The notes: a model not told the origin generated them from the letters alone. 64,000 bases of DNA from a candidate division CSSED10-310 bacterium (GCA_016931515.1 JAFGEQ010000009.1:181467-245466), one strand, 5' to 3'. Counted from the first letter of the stretch, positions 8,488 to 18,144 are shown. A program made the numbers and translations.

Positions 8488-9014
8488 AAAAGTTCTTTCA
8501 ACAACTCCTGAACGATCTCCATGTCGACACCCAGACCAGCCAGCAGAAATCCGGAGATCCGCATACGCTTGAACTTGCAGCCTCGGTCATTCTTCTTGAA
8601 ACCGCAGCAATGGATAACGAAATTGCTCAAACCGAACGGGCTCTAATCATGGACATCCTGCGAGAGCATTTTCATCTTAATCCGAATGAAGTTTCAGAAT
8701 TGTTGAATGCAGCCTCGGATGCCAGGCAACAGGCGATCGATCTGCATCAATTCACACAAATTATCAACGATACCTGCTCGAAGACACAAAAAATCAGATT
8801 GATGACCTACATCTGGCAGGTTATTTACGCCGATGGGCGACTGGACAAACACGAGGATTACCTTGTCCATAAACTGGCCCGTTTGATGCATGTGGATCAC
8901 AAGGAGTTCATCGAAGCCAAACTGAAAGCCAGGAACAATAAAGATATCTCACGATCCGAGGACAATTCCGCCAATAGTCCGCCCGATACTCAGGCAGGCA
9001 GTAGCAGCCGGTGA
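8484..9014 (+). CDS. TerB-like (tellurite-resistance fold) protein
   Basis: The 176-residue product contains a TerB-like helical domain with two acidic repeats, MDNEIAQTE and ADGRLDKHED, which in TerB and DjlA relatives bind divalent metal. The last 25 residues are polar and probably disordered. The ATG at 8484 follows AGGGA and overlaps the preceding stop. It ends the five-gene radical SAM operon. Its 3' end overlaps the convergent lhgO gene by 66 bases. The function is unknown; metal sensing or membrane association is a family-based guess. Confidence 0.78.
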   Translation: MKKFFQQLLNDLHVDTQTSQQKSGDPHTLELAASVILLETAAMDNEIAQTERALIMDILREHFHLNPNEVSELLNAASDARQQAIDLHQFTQIINDTCSKTQKIRLMTYIWQVIYADGRLDKHEDYLVHKLARLMHVDHKEFIEAKLKARNNKDISRSEDNSANSPPDTQAGSSSR

Positions 9015-10148
9015 TGGTGCGTTGAGTACATGCACCATATCGGCTGTCCTGACAATTCTAAAATCATCAACCAGAAACCCGTCATGTTCCAGTGCCTGGG
9101 CACGGACACCGGCTCCTCCCGGAACAACATCATCCTGCCTGATTTCAGGCACCAGTCTCTGTAGTGCCCTGACGAAAGCATATTTAAAAAACGAGCGATA
9201 AAATTCCCCCATCCCCATCCGCCAATGCCGCATACTCATGGTCCAGAAACTACGGCAACTCAAGTAATTCATAACGTCATTCAGCGAAAAATCGGTCCGT
9301 TTGTAGCCTTCCCGTTTAAATGAAAGAACAGCATTCGGACCCGCCTCACGACTGCCATCGATCATCCGGGTGAAGTGAACGCCCAGAAACGGAAACTGCG
9401 GATCAGGCACCGGATAAATCAGGTTTCGCACCAGTCCATTGCTCTCCGGTTTAAGCGTATAATACTCCCCTCTAAACGGAATGATCATCAGGTCAGGATA
9501 GACACCGCACAGCCGCGCTATCCGATCACTCTGCAATCCACCGCAGTTGACCAGCTGCCCGGCTTCGATTTCTCCCTGCGTGGTTTCAAGATAAATGCAT
9601 CCATTCCGTCGGACAAGACGCAAAAATGACGTATTTAATTGAATCCGGCCACCGGCATTAGCGATATCCCGAGCCAGGCTCTCCGTCACGGCGATATAAT
9701 TTACAATACCTGTTTCCGGAACGTGGATGGCCTTAATACCCCTCACGGCAGGCTCATACTCCACAATCTCATTGCCTGACAGCTTCCTGAGACCTATCAA
9801 TCCGTTGTCCAGCCCTCTCTGGAATAACGCATCCAGACGGGGCACTTCGCTCTCATCGACAGCCACAACTATTTTGCCACACCGATCAACCGGTATCCCC
9901 TTCCGTTCGCAGTAGTCATATAACATCGCTCGTCCGGCAACACAATTCTGTGCCTTGTACGATCCCGGACGATAATACAAACCGGAATGTATGACCCCAC
10001 TATTATTACCGGTCTGATGAGCGGCAAGCCTGTCTGCAGCTTCCAATACGGCAATCGTGATCCCCGGTCGCATCCGGGTTAACTGCCATGCCGTTGCAAT
10101 ACCGACGATACCACCGCCGACCACAACGACGTCAAATCGTCGTGTCAC
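8949..10148 (-). CDS. lhgO: L-2-hydroxyglutarate oxidase
   Basis: The 399-residue flavoprotein has the FAD-binding VVVGGGIVGIATAWQL motif at the N-terminus and the family's HQTGNNSGVIHSGLYY segment. LhgO oxidises L-2-hydroxyglutarate to 2-oxoglutarate and passes electrons to the membrane quinone pool, which serves as metabolite repair. The start is GTG, in a GTGA overlap with the peroxiredoxin stop. It is the last gene of a minus-strand operon of DA1-like peptidase, peroxiredoxin and lhgO. Its tail overlaps the convergent TerB-like gene. Length and motifs match complete family members. Confidence 0.92.
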   Translation of the reverse strand: MTRRFDVVVVGGGIVGIATAWQLTRMRPGITIAVLEAADRLAAHQTGNNSGVIHSGLYYRPGSYKAQNCVAGRAMLYDYCERKGIPVDRCGKIVVAVDESEVPRLDALFQRGLDNGLIGLRKLSGNEIVEYEPAVRGIKAIHVPETGIVNYIAVTESLARDIANAGGRIQLNTSFLRLVRRNGCIYLETTQGEIEAGQLVNCGGLQSDRIARLCGVYPDLMIIPFRGEYYTLKPESNGLVRNLIYPVPDPQFPFLGVHFTRMIDGSREAGPNAVLSFKREGYKRTDFSLNDVMNYLSCRSFWTMSMRHWRMGMGEFYRSFFKYAFVRALQRLVPEIRQDDVVPGGAGVRAQALEHDGFLVDDFRIVRTADMVHVLNAPSPAATACLSIGRTIGGIVLGS

Positions 10149-10642
10149 GGAGTTTGGTCCAGCAGATCCAGAATTTGTCGGGCGTGATTCGATGGTTCGA
10201 CTTTGTCGATTACATGGGCAATTTTCCCATCCGGACCGATGACAAATGTGATTCGCTTGGAGAAAAGCAAACCATCCGCTCCGTATGCTTTTGCCACCGA
10301 TTTATCCGAATCGGACAACAGATCGAACGGAAATTTATGCTTTTCCTTAAACTTCCGGTGAGAGGCGGCATTATCATAGCTGACACCCAGGACGACAACT
10401 CCTCGTTCCATCAGATCGGCATAGCCGTCACGAAGGCTGCAAGCCTCCTTTGTGCATCCCGGAGTGTCATCTTTGGGATAAAAATACAGAACAATCGTTT
10501 TACCCCGGTATTGTGCCGCCGTATGTATCACACCTTCATCGTCCGCAAGGCTGAATCCGGGTGCCGGATCACCCACCTTCAAGCCTCCGGAAACCTTGAA
10601 CGCGGAAAATAACAAAATTAATATCAATAATCCGATTCTCAT
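10145..10642 (-). CDS. Peroxiredoxin, Bcp/PrxQ type, with exported N-terminus
   Basis: This 165-residue thiol peroxidase reduces hydroperoxides. The peroxidatic cysteine is C63 and a second cysteine five residues later (C68, in DTPGCTKEAC) is the usual PrxQ resolving residue. Residues 1-20 form a hydrophobic signal-like segment (MRIGLLILILLFSAFKVSGG), which is unusual because most Bcp proteins are cytoplasmic. The ATG at 10642 follows GGAGAGAGG; the open frame extends upstream into the preceding gene but lacks support. It lies between a secreted metallopeptidase and lhgO, which fits export to the periplasm. Confidence 0.9.
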   Translation of the reverse strand: MRIGLLILILLFSAFKVSGGLKVGDPAPGFSLADDEGVIHTAAQYRGKTIVLYFYPKDDTPGCTKEACSLRDGYADLMERGVVVLGVSYDNAASHRKFKEKHKFPFDLLSDSDKSVAKAYGADGLLFSKRITFVIGPDGKIAHVIDKVEPSNHARQILDLLDQTP

Positions 10643-10685
10643 CCCTCTCTCCTTATCTTGCCCACGATTGATGCCCCGACTGCGA

Positions 10686-11798
10686 TCACTGTGGCAATGC
10701 CCTGCGCTCCAACTCGTTAAAAACACCGTTTAATCCGTATCGCTGCTCAATATCAGCCACGCACCGGTATCCCCGTCCATAAACGTCATCCCGATAATAC
10801 AGTCTTTCGATCATGTCTGAATACCCCATTCCCGCCAAGATTTTAGCTGCAGTCCATTGCGCAAAACCTTCCACGAGTTCGTCCCCGGGCAGATTCGGCC
10901 AATTCTCGGCCTGCCAGGCATGAGCCAGTTCATGAGCCACCGTTTCAATGCAGATGGTTCGTGAGAGACCCTTGACGATTTTGATTGTGAAATCCTCTCC
11001 GAACCGGATAAATCGACCGGATTCCCGGTAGCGGTTGTCATGAGCCGCCTGACGCCCTGTCGAATCCACCAGTTTGAAATCGATCGGATGTTCGATCGTC
11101 ATCAGCAGATTGCGCGCCATATAACGACTGACTGACGAAATAACCAGTTCGAGCTGCTGCTCGCCGATCACAGCCGTTTTCGCACACTCCGGACAAATGG
11201 AGTTGCCATTTCCCAGACCGTGCGGGTGCGAACCACACGGACGCAGACATGAAATACACACCGGCGTATTCTTGACACAACTCTCACAGAATACTCCGTC
11301 AAAACCTTTGAACGTGCTGTATGACCCTCCTAATAGCCGGTTGCAGCCGGCACATCTGGGACGAGTTCGCCGGCATTCATTACACACCTTGTGATTACCA
11401 TCCATCGACCAGGCTCCCGGCAACAGAATCGTTCCACACAGAGCACACCGGCCGGCGTTATTGAAGCATTCCGCACAAAAAGCGTGCCCGGATTCATCAC
11501 TGTAATATGTGGCCAGCAGCATTGTTCCACAGACATCGCATTTCCTGACCTGCAATCGGCATGATCGGCACAGCACGTTTCGATCCGTGGAGTTCGTCCC
11601 TGCCAGAGGGACACCGCAACGGACGCAATGCCCGAGTTGTTTCTCACACTCCTCGCAAACAGTCTGTCCAACTGAATCAGTGTGATAGGTGTAATAGGCG
11701 CCGTTGATTTCTTTCCCGCAGAAATCGCAACGCAAGGTCACCGCCGACGCAATGCCGGCAGTTAAAATAAAGATTGCGATCAGCACGATTCGTTTCAT
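10686..11798 (-). CDS. Secreted zinc-ribbon/DA1-like metallopeptidase
   Basis: The 370-residue protein begins with a signal peptide (MKRIVLIAIFILTAGIASA). It then has about 190 residues of repeated CxxC pairs resembling LIM or zinc-ribbon modules. The C-terminal domain carries the zinc-metallopeptidase motif HELAH in VAHELAHAWQ, with a glutamate in VEGFAQW about 20 residues downstream. This arrangement of LIM-like fingers followed by HExxH and E-G-x-x-Q matches the plant DA1 family, whose members are ubiquitin-activated peptidases. Here the protein is exported, so the role must differ. The ATG follows GGAG. It leads the operon with the peroxiredoxin and lhgO. The substrate is unknown. Confidence 0.78.
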   Translation of the reverse strand: MKRIVLIAIFILTAGIASAVTLRCDFCGKEINGAYYTYHTDSVGQTVCEECEKQLGHCVRCGVPLAGTNSTDRNVLCRSCRLQVRKCDVCGTMLLATYYSDESGHAFCAECFNNAGRCALCGTILLPGAWSMDGNHKVCNECRRTRPRCAGCNRLLGGSYSTFKGFDGVFCESCVKNTPVCISCLRPCGSHPHGLGNGNSICPECAKTAVIGEQQLELVISSVSRYMARNLLMTIEHPIDFKLVDSTGRQAAHDNRYRESGRFIRFGEDFTIKIVKGLSRTICIETVAHELAHAWQAENWPNLPGDELVEGFAQWTAAKILAGMGYSDMIERLYYRDDVYGRGYRCVADIEQRYGLNGVFNELERRALPQ

Positions 11799-12029
11799 GA
11801 ATGACTCCAGAGACCGATTCGGAGATCTCTCCCTTCTTTATTGTCGCGAATTCTTCAGCCTGAATCAAATGCTAGGGCAGCAGTAGCGGCGTCGTTGCAG
11901 CGTCGCGGCGGCGTCACATCAGGGTGTAACCAGTTACGCAATCGATATTGTAATCCATTGTATCTAATCCGTTTTTATCCTGGCATAAAAATTGATTACG
12001 GATAAGGTAACGATTCGGGAGGTAGTCTG

Positions 12030-14657
12030 ATGAATATGAACCGTTTAACACAAAAATCACAGGAAGCTCTGCAGGACGCACAGTCACTGGCTGTCCGGTC
12101 CGGACATCATGAAGTTGACAGCCCACATTTGTTGATGGCACTGCTTAAACAAGCGGATGGTTTGATTCCTCGCCTGTTGGCAAAAATGGATATTGATTCG
12201 AATTTTTTGATTTCACAGCTTGAGGAAACGCTTAATCGGCACCCGCAGGTATCCGGTCCGGGTATAGAACCCGGCAAAGTGTATATCACACATTCATTGA
12301 ATGAAATTCTTGTCAGGGCGGAGGATGAGGCCAAAGCGTTGAAGGATGAATATGTATCGGTGGAGCATCTGATTCTGTCGATGCTGAACGGACATGCCGG
12401 TCCGGCAATGGAGCGATTGTTTCAATCGGTGCACCTGACGCGGGAAACGTTTTTAGCCGCTTTAACGAACGTCAGAGGTCATCAGCGTGTTGTCAGCGAT
12501 AATCCGGAGAGCACGTATGAAGCACTGGAGCGGTATGGTCGCGACCTGGTGCGCGAAGCGCGTTCCGGAAAGCTCGATCCCGTGATCGGGCGTGATGAGG
12601 AAATCCGCAGAGTCATCCGGATTCTTTCCAGAAAAACTAAGAACAATCCGGTGCTTATCGGGGAGCCGGGAGTCGGAAAAACGGCCATTGTGGAGGGTCT
12701 GGCGCATCGGATTGTACGGGGGGATGTTCCGGAGGGATTGAAGGATCGCACGGTATTTTCTCTGGACATGGGAGCACTGATAGCTGGAGCAAAGTTTCGG
12801 GGTGAATTTGAAGAGCGGTTGAAATCGGTTCTGCAGGAGATCAAAGAGAGCGAAGGCAGGATTTTGTTGTTTATCGATGAGTTGCATACGATTGTCGGAG
12901 CAGGTAAGGCGGAGGGATCGATGGATGCCGGAAACATGTTGAAACCGATGCTGGCGCGAGGGGAGTTACACTGTATCGGTGCGACCACGCTCAATGAATA
13001 TCGCCGGTATGTTGAAAAGGATGCTGCTCTCGAACGACGTTTTCAGCCGGTTCTTGTCAGCGAACCCAATGTAGAGGACACCATTTCAATACTGAGGGGG
13101 TTGAAGGAGCGGTTCGAAGTGCATCATGGCGTAAACATAACGGACAGTGCGCTGGTATCTGCTGCAGTCTTGTCCAACAGGTATATTTCCGACCGGTTTC
13201 TACCTGATAAAGCCATCGATCTCGTTGATGAGGCATGCGCTATGATCAGAACTGAAATCGATTCTCTTCCAGCATCACTGGATGCGGTGACACGCCGGAT
13301 CATGCAATTGGAGATTGAAGCGGCTGCGTTGAAAAAGGAGAAGGACAAAGTCGCGCGGGAACGATGTGAAGTCATCAACAGGGAGCTGGCTGATTTGAAA
13401 TCTGGACAAGCGGCAATGGCAACCCAGTGGGAATCTGAGAAGCGGGAGATTTCCGAGATTCAGGAACTCCGTCGCAGTATAGAAACGATTCGGCAGGACA
13501 TAGAGATTGCGGAGAGGGACTATGATTTGAATCGGGCAGCGGAATTGAAGCATGGGAGGTTACCGGTTCTGGAAGCCCAGCTTCGGGATAAGGAGACCGG
13601 ATTAAGCCAACGCGAAAGTGCAAACAAACTGCTTCGCGAGGCTGTTACGGAAGATGAGATTGCGGATATTGTATCAGGGTGGACAGGAATTCCGGTGACA
13701 CGTCTGATTGAGAGTGAGCGGATGAAATTGCTGAAGCTTGACGAGACGCTTCATGAGCGTGTTGTGGGTCAGGACGAGGCGGTTCAACGCGTTGCGGATG
13801 CCGTAATCAGAGCCCGGTCCGGAATAAAGGACCCCAGACGTCCGATAGGGTCATTTATCTTCATGGGTCCGACCGGAGTCGGCAAAACGGAACTGGCTCG
13901 TGCGCTGGCGGATGCATTGTTCGATTCAGAGGATAGCATCGTCCGGATTGACATGTCGGAGTACATGGAGAAGCATTCCGTGTCCAGGCTAATCGGAGCG
14001 CCCCCCGGCTATATCGGTTTTGAGCAGGGCGGGCAGTTGACTGAAGCGGTCCGGCGTCGGCCATATTGCGTGCTGTTGTTTGATGAGATTGAGAAAGCGC
14101 ATCATGATGTTTTCAATATACTCCTTCAGGTTCTGGATGATGGTCGCATCACCGACAGTCAGGGCCGGACAGTGGATTTCAAGAACACGGTCATTATCAT
14201 GACCAGCAATATCGGTTCACAGTATCTGGCTGATGAGGCTTTGCCGGATGGAGATGTTCCGGAGCGAATCAGGAATATAATCATGGGTGAACTGCGTAAT
14301 CATTTCAGACCGGAGTTTTTAAATCGGGTGGACGATATCATTCTGTTCCGCTCACTTTCTATCCGTGAGATAGAAGACATCGTGGGTATGCTGATGAAAA
14401 ACCTGGAATTGCGTTTGAAAGACAGGCAGATTGAACTTGTGATTACGCCGGAGACACGGGCATGGATTGCCCGGAGAGGGTATGATCCCGTATATGGAGC
14501 ACGCCCTTTGAAACGGCTGATCCAACGCGAACTGGAAACCCGGATCGGCCGCGCGTTACTGGCCGGCGACATCTTTGAAGGAGCAATCCTGAAGATTGAT
14601 GTTGTCGATGAAGATCTGGCCATTTCGATTGAATCCCGGCCCAATACGACCGGTTGA
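12030..14657 (+). CDS. clpB: ATP-dependent disaggregase ClpB
   Basis: ClpB is the hexameric Hsp100 chaperone that rescues aggregated proteins together with DnaK. At 875 residues it has the N-terminal Clp repeats ([16 protein letters not shown]), a first AAA+ domain with Walker A GEPGVGKT near residue 210, a long coiled-coil middle domain (about 410-525), and a second AAA+ domain with GPTGVGKT near residue 612. The VDEACA and GAPPGYIG motifs are intact. The ATG follows GGGAGGT. The 230-base upstream region has no CIRCE element and no convincing heat-shock promoter that I can see. The HEAT-repeat gene follows 63 bases later. Confidence 0.97.
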   Translation: MNMNRLTQKSQEALQDAQSLAVRSGHHEVDSPHLLMALLKQADGLIPRLLAKMDIDSNFLISQLEETLNRHPQVSGPGIEPGKVYITHSLNEILVRAEDEAKALKDEYVSVEHLILSMLNGHAGPAMERLFQSVHLTRETFLAALTNVRGHQRVVSDNPESTYEALERYGRDLVREARSGKLDPVIGRDEEIRRVIRILSRKTKNNPVLIGEPGVGKTAIVEGLAHRIVRGDVPEGLKDRTVFSLDMGALIAGAKFRGEFEERLKSVLQEIKESEGRILLFIDELHTIVGAGKAEGSMDAGNMLKPMLARGELHCIGATTLNEYRRYVEKDAALERRFQPVLVSEPNVEDTISILRGLKERFEVHHGVNITDSALVSAAVLSNRYISDRFLPDKAIDLVDEACAMIRTEIDSLPASLDAVTRRIMQLEIEAAALKKEKDKVARERCEVINRELADLKSGQAAMATQWESEKREISEIQELRRSIETIRQDIEIAERDYDLNRAAELKHGRLPVLEAQLRDKETGLSQRESANKLLREAVTEDEIADIVSGWTGIPVTRLIESERMKLLKLDETLHERVVGQDEAVQRVADAVIRARSGIKDPRRPIGSFIFMGPTGVGKTELARALADALFDSEDSIVRIDMSEYMEKHSVSRLIGAPPGYIGFEQGGQLTEAVRRRPYCVLLFDEIEKAHHDVFNILLQVLDDGRITDSQGRTVDFKNTVIIMTSNIGSQYLADEALPDGDVPERIRNIIMGELRNHFRPEFLNRVDDIILFRSLSIREIEDIVGMLMKNLELRLKDRQIELVITPETRAWIARRGYDPVYGARPLKRLIQRELETRIGRALLAGDIFEGAILKIDVVDEDLAISIESRPNTTG

Positions 14658-14720
14658 GTGCCGACATTACTGGCGCGCCCTCATGAAATCAGGTAAAATC
14701 CTTACATAAGGGGGTGGGGA

Positions 14721-16541
14721 ATGGCGACTGATCAGAATGTTTGGAAGCAGTTGTCGGAGAAATTAAACAGCCCGGATCCCAAGATACGCGCGGTGGCTAT
14801 TGAAGAACTGGCTCAGCACGATGAAATTCAATCGATACGGTTGCTGTTGCGGGCACTGACGGATTTAAGTGCACAGAACCGTCAGCAGGCGGGTCAGATA
14901 TTGATCCAGCGGAAGCATCCTGCTGTCGTATCCGGACTGACAGCACTTCTGGACTCGGAAAAATTCCATGTCCGGACCACGGCCATGGATCTGCTGGAAC
15001 AATTGCCGGGGGATATCGCACGTAAACATATTCAGGCACTTCTTGAAGATCCGAGCCTGGAACATTCTTTACGGACCAGTTTGATAGGGCTTTACTGCCA
15101 TCACGCGGAGGAATCGATGATTCCCGCAATCAACCGGTATCTGGCCGAATCCTCCGAGGCAGTCCGGAAAGCGTGCATGACGGGGTTGAACCATGCTCTG
15201 GGGGAGTGGGTCACCGGGTATCTCACGACTCTCATGCAATCCGATGATATGGTCGTTTCTCAGGAAGCCGTTCAATGTTTGATGCGCAGACCGTCAACCG
15301 AACTGATAAAATACCTCGTTCCATATCTGCGGATTCCCGGAAAACCCGGTGATCAAGCGTTATCCATCCTTTCCAGGGTATGTTCCGGGAATGACTATGA
15401 CATCATTGAGACGAACATCAGCACGCCTGATCCGTTGATCCGCCGCAGAATCCTGCTGCTGCTGTCGTCAATGGATGCGAACCGGGCTCTTTTAATTGCG
15501 CTGCGTTCTATCTCTGACGACGATGAGGGCATCCGCTCGACCGCGGAGGATTTGATTACATCCCGCCCACCCGATGTGCTTGTAGATGTATTGCTGAACA
15601 ATCCGGAATTGCCCCAGCCTATTCCGGCAATCATCCGGACTCATCTGGATCAACAGGTTGATGATCAGAACGCAATCGAATTAATTGAAAGTGGACGAAC
15701 AGATGCGATGGACTTGCTCCTGAGGAGCCGGGATTTCGACAAATTCAGCAAAATATTGGCAGAGCGGCTGGATCCGCACAATTCGGATGTGTTTCGTAAT
15801 CAAATTGCTCTGATCGGACGGATGGGACGACGCAACCTGCCGGAAGGGATTTCGCCTGCAGAGATACCGGATAAACTCAAACCCTACTTCGGGCAGGCAA
15901 CGGCTGAAATCGAACTTCGGGAATCACTTAAAACAGCTGGTATCAATCCAGATCCTTATTCTTTAAAAGAAATCTGCAATAAGGCGATCAAAAAGGGATG
16001 GACAGAACCGGATTCGATGGATCGGATGCTGGAAACCCAATTCAATTCCAGGAACATTCTCGGTCAACAGAAAAAACTCCAGGACAATCTGGCTCATTAT
16101 GAAAAACAGCAGATGGAACTGCAACCGTTCATTGATCAGATAGCCGATCGAACTGCCCGATCGGACCTGCGTGGGCGGTTGAAATTGTTTTTACGCCTGT
16201 TGCTGGTTATCAGTGCTGCATCGTCGGTTTTTTGTTTGATGAAAAACATGAAGAGCGCGGATGGCGCCTGGTATCTGGGATTTTTCATCAGTGTTTGCAT
16301 GATTGCCGCTACCGTATTCACATTACGAAGCCTTTCAAGACAATCTCGAACAACCGGATCATTCAATCATTCCAAACGATCCAGCGAATCCATAGCGCAG
16401 CAAGCAAATAAGCTTCAGGATGCTATCTCGGCCACCCAGAAAGAATTGTCAGCGATCGATGAACAATTGAACGCCAGTAAATCCGCGGAATATCTTGAAA
16501 AATTCCGGTCAATGTCCAATTATCTTCGCGGTGATGAATAG
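14721..16541 (+). CDS. HEAT-repeat membrane protein
   Basis: The 606-residue protein consists of HEAT-like alpha-helical repeats over roughly residues 1-330, for example IRAVAIEELAQHDEIQSIRLL. A linker and a coiled-coil follow near 445-490. Two transmembrane segments occur at about 495-515 and 520-540. A second C-terminal coiled-coil is rich in Gln and Lys. HEAT arrays are protein-interaction platforms, and the two-helix hairpin would anchor it in the inner membrane with both ends in the cytoplasm. It starts at an ATG after AAGGGGGTGGGGA. It follows clpB on the same strand, so co-transcription is likely. No specific function is recognised. Confidence 0.8.
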   Translation: MATDQNVWKQLSEKLNSPDPKIRAVAIEELAQHDEIQSIRLLLRALTDLSAQNRQQAGQILIQRKHPAVVSGLTALLDSEKFHVRTTAMDLLEQLPGDIARKHIQALLEDPSLEHSLRTSLIGLYCHHAEESMIPAINRYLAESSEAVRKACMTGLNHALGEWVTGYLTTLMQSDDMVVSQEAVQCLMRRPSTELIKYLVPYLRIPGKPGDQALSILSRVCSGNDYDIIETNISTPDPLIRRRILLLLSSMDANRALLIALRSISDDDEGIRSTAEDLITSRPPDVLVDVLLNNPELPQPIPAIIRTHLDQQVDDQNAIELIESGRTDAMDLLLRSRDFDKFSKILAERLDPHNSDVFRNQIALIGRMGRRNLPEGISPAEIPDKLKPYFGQATAEIELRESLKTAGINPDPYSLKEICNKAIKKGWTEPDSMDRMLETQFNSRNILGQQKKLQDNLAHYEKQQMELQPFIDQIADRTARSDLRGRLKLFLRLLLVISAASSVFCLMKNMKSADGAWYLGFFISVCMIAATVFTLRSLSRQSRTTGSFNHSKRSSESIAQQANKLQDAISATQKELSAIDEQLNASKSAEYLEKFRSMSNYLRGDE

Positions 16542-16552
16542 TATGGGTTGGA

Positions 16553-17047
16553 TCAATCGATGAAAGGTATTGAGTAATCGGCCATGTTGCCGCCAATATC
16601 GCCGGCTCGGATGACGCCGGTTTCATCGATGTAAAACGACCTCACCCCGGTTGACTTATAAACAACCGGCCAGGCTGTGGCACTCCACGCATGGAACGAT
16701 GCAAATATCTCGCCTGGAATTAAAATCGGAGAACCTGCCATCATTTCAAAATTATACCCGTTTCGGATCCCCCGACCGAGATCCGGGTCGATAAACGCAA
16801 CGCCGCCAGCCATAAAACCGGTAGATAATTGCGAGAGAGTTTCCGCGTATGTATGTGGAGATGTATTATTATTATAGTCGGTTTGCGCGCCTGCAAGAGC
16901 TTTGCAGGCTGCTGCTGCGGCTGCTTCATTGGCGCTCATCCTGGCTCGGAGCAGATTCGGAATGGCTCCTGCGGCCAGAATCCCTATAATTGCAATTACG
17001 ATCAGCAATTCAACCAGTGTAAACCCTGCATTTGATTTTTTGCCCAT
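16553..17047 (-). CDS. Type IV pilin/prepilin-like protein
   Basis: The 164-residue protein has a classic class III signal: a short basic leader MGKKSNAG cut before the phenylalanine, then FTLVELLIVIAIIGILAAG with the conserved glutamate at +5. The body is small, as in major pilins or type II secretion pseudopilins. Prepilin peptidase, ATPase and platform genes are not in this window. The ATG at 17047 follows GGGGTGA; the open frame extends further upstream without support. A sigma-54-like promoter and a distant palindrome precede it. It converges on the HEAT-repeat gene with an 11-base gap. Confidence 0.88.
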   Translation of the reverse strand: MGKKSNAGFTLVELLIVIAIIGILAAGAIPNLLRARMSANEAAAAAACKALAGAQTDYNNNTSPHTYAETLSQLSTGFMAGGVAFIDPDLGRGIRNGYNFEMMAGSPILIPGEIFASFHAWSATAWPVVYKSTGVRSFYIDETGVIRAGDIGGNMADYSIPFID

Positions 17048-17092
17048 ATCGTCACCCCCAAACTTCACAATCACCGCCGGAAGATGAAAAGC

Positions 17093-17108
17093 TGCAAATT
17101 TTATTCCA
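17093..17108 (-). promoter_or_regulatory. Sigma-54-type promoter for the prepilin gene
   Basis: On the minus strand TGGAATAAAATTTGCA matches the -24/-12 pattern: GG and GC are separated by exactly ten bases, close to the consensus TGGCAC-N5-TTGCA. It lies 46 bases before the pilin ATG. Pilin genes are commonly sigma-54-dependent in other bacteria, so the placement is plausible. Confidence 0.5.
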
Positions 17109-17202
17109 AACTTAATTCTCAAAAGAACCTCTGCATCTTCATGGTATCATCTCTTTGATTATAAAATTAAACACTTTATAAAAGCAAAATTATGTCTGAC
17201 CG

Positions 17203-17219
17203 GTGACAAGAATTGTCAC
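17203..17219. promoter_or_regulatory. Palindrome upstream of sigma-54 promoter, possible enhancer site
   Basis: GTGACAA-GAA-TTGTCAC is a perfect inverted repeat with seven-base arms. It lies about 95 bases upstream of the sigma-54-like -24 element of the prepilin gene, a usual distance for an NtrC-family activator such as PilR. It could alternatively regulate the plus-strand gene at 17290. Confidence 0.4.
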
Positions 17220-17289
17220 TGCGTTATGCGATTGTCATCGGGGAAAAAGTCTGTTATAGAGGATTAGCTCAAAAGGTAGAGATAAAGAC

Positions 17290-18144
17290 ATGGGTGATGC
17301 ACTAAAGGTTATTGAGTCTGTTATAAACGCATACAAGGTTCTCCCAGAGGTCCATGCGATTACATTGTATGGCTCACGGGCGAAGGGAACAGCCGCTGAA
17401 ACGTCCGATATCAATTTAATGCTCATCGAGTCGAAACCACCGTCTCAAAGCACTCGCGCACATGTGCTCTCCAGCCTTTCGGCACCTGACAAACCGTTCC
17501 TATGCCGGGACATTCCAGTTCCGATGGATGCCCTTGAAATTGATGGCATGAGAACAAGCATATGGCATATTCCGGAAGATCTTGTGTGTGAACGCGTGTC
17601 ATCCGTGCTGAAGAATCGAAGGCTGGAAGATTCCATTATCGTTGCCGTTCTGCACGAAAGCCGTATCCTCTGGGATCCCAAAAGACAACTCCAGGCATGG
17701 AAAAACATCATATCACCAGTACCTCTCGACTATAAAAAATCGGTTATACCTGTATTGTTTTCCGAGATTGCCTATGGACTCGAATCAATGGCCGGGCAGG
17801 TAGACTCTACCCCCATTTTCTATATCCATCACGAGCAATTGGTGATTATCAAAGCGTTCTACGAGATCATCTATTTGGCAAATGGCAGTTATTTTTCCTT
17901 AAATCCGCATCTGGAGCAGGAGTTGGAACGCTTCGAATCCATCCCTGAAGGTTTTTCCAAAAACATTGAAAATATTCTGAATATGGATTGCAGCGCAAAA
18001 GGACTGACCGCCCGATGGCGACGTCTTTGTCATCTCGCTCAGATTATTGGCCAGTTTCTGGAACTGCAAGGTCATTATAATTTAAAAGCAGGTTGGAATC
18101 TGTTAAAACGAACTGCGCCATTTCTATTCGAATATGTTGAATAA
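17290..18144 (+). CDS. Nucleotidyltransferase-fold protein with altered active site
   Basis: The 284-residue protein has an N-terminal polymerase-beta-type nucleotidyltransferase signature, ITLYGSRAKGTAAETSDIN. In active enzymes the last motif is normally S-D-I-D; here the second carboxylate is Asn, so catalysis may be lost or changed. The helical C-terminal half (about 120-284) resembles DUF4037-like substrate-binding regions but I do not recognise it firmly. The function is unknown; relatives include aminoglycoside- and tRNA-type transferases. It is a single gene between the prepilin and the secreted amidohydrolase. An AT-rich inverted repeat after its stop (about 18143-18180) might terminate transcription. 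Confidence 0.65.
   Translation: MGDALKVIESVINAYKVLPEVHAITLYGSRAKGTAAETSDINLMLIESKPPSQSTRAHVLSSLSAPDKPFLCRDIPVPMDALEIDGMRTSIWHIPEDLVCERVSSVLKNRRLEDSIIVAVLHESRILWDPKRQLQAWKNIISPVPLDYKKSVIPVLFSEIAYGLESMAGQVDSTPIFYIHHEQLVIIKAFYEIIYLANGSYFSLNPHLEQELERFESIPEGFSKNIENILNMDCSAKGLTARWRRLCHLAQIIGQFLELQGHYNLKAGWNLLKRTAPFLFEYVE

Noticed and set aside
8949..9014. Convergent overlap of the TerB-like gene and lhgO as a special regulatory arrangement
   Set aside because: A 66-base tail overlap is common in compact genomes, and a similar 40-base overlap occurs at 26635-26674 between two GT-C genes.
11990..12010. Sigma-54-like site (TGGCATAAAAATTGA) upstream of clpB
   Set aside because: The -12 element has GA instead of GC, and a sigma-54 promoter for clpB would be unusual.
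17259..17283. tRNA-like D-arm sequence (GGATTAGCTCAAAAGGTAGAG)
   Set aside because: There is no acceptor stem, anticodon arm or T-arm around it, and a protein gene starts seven bases later.
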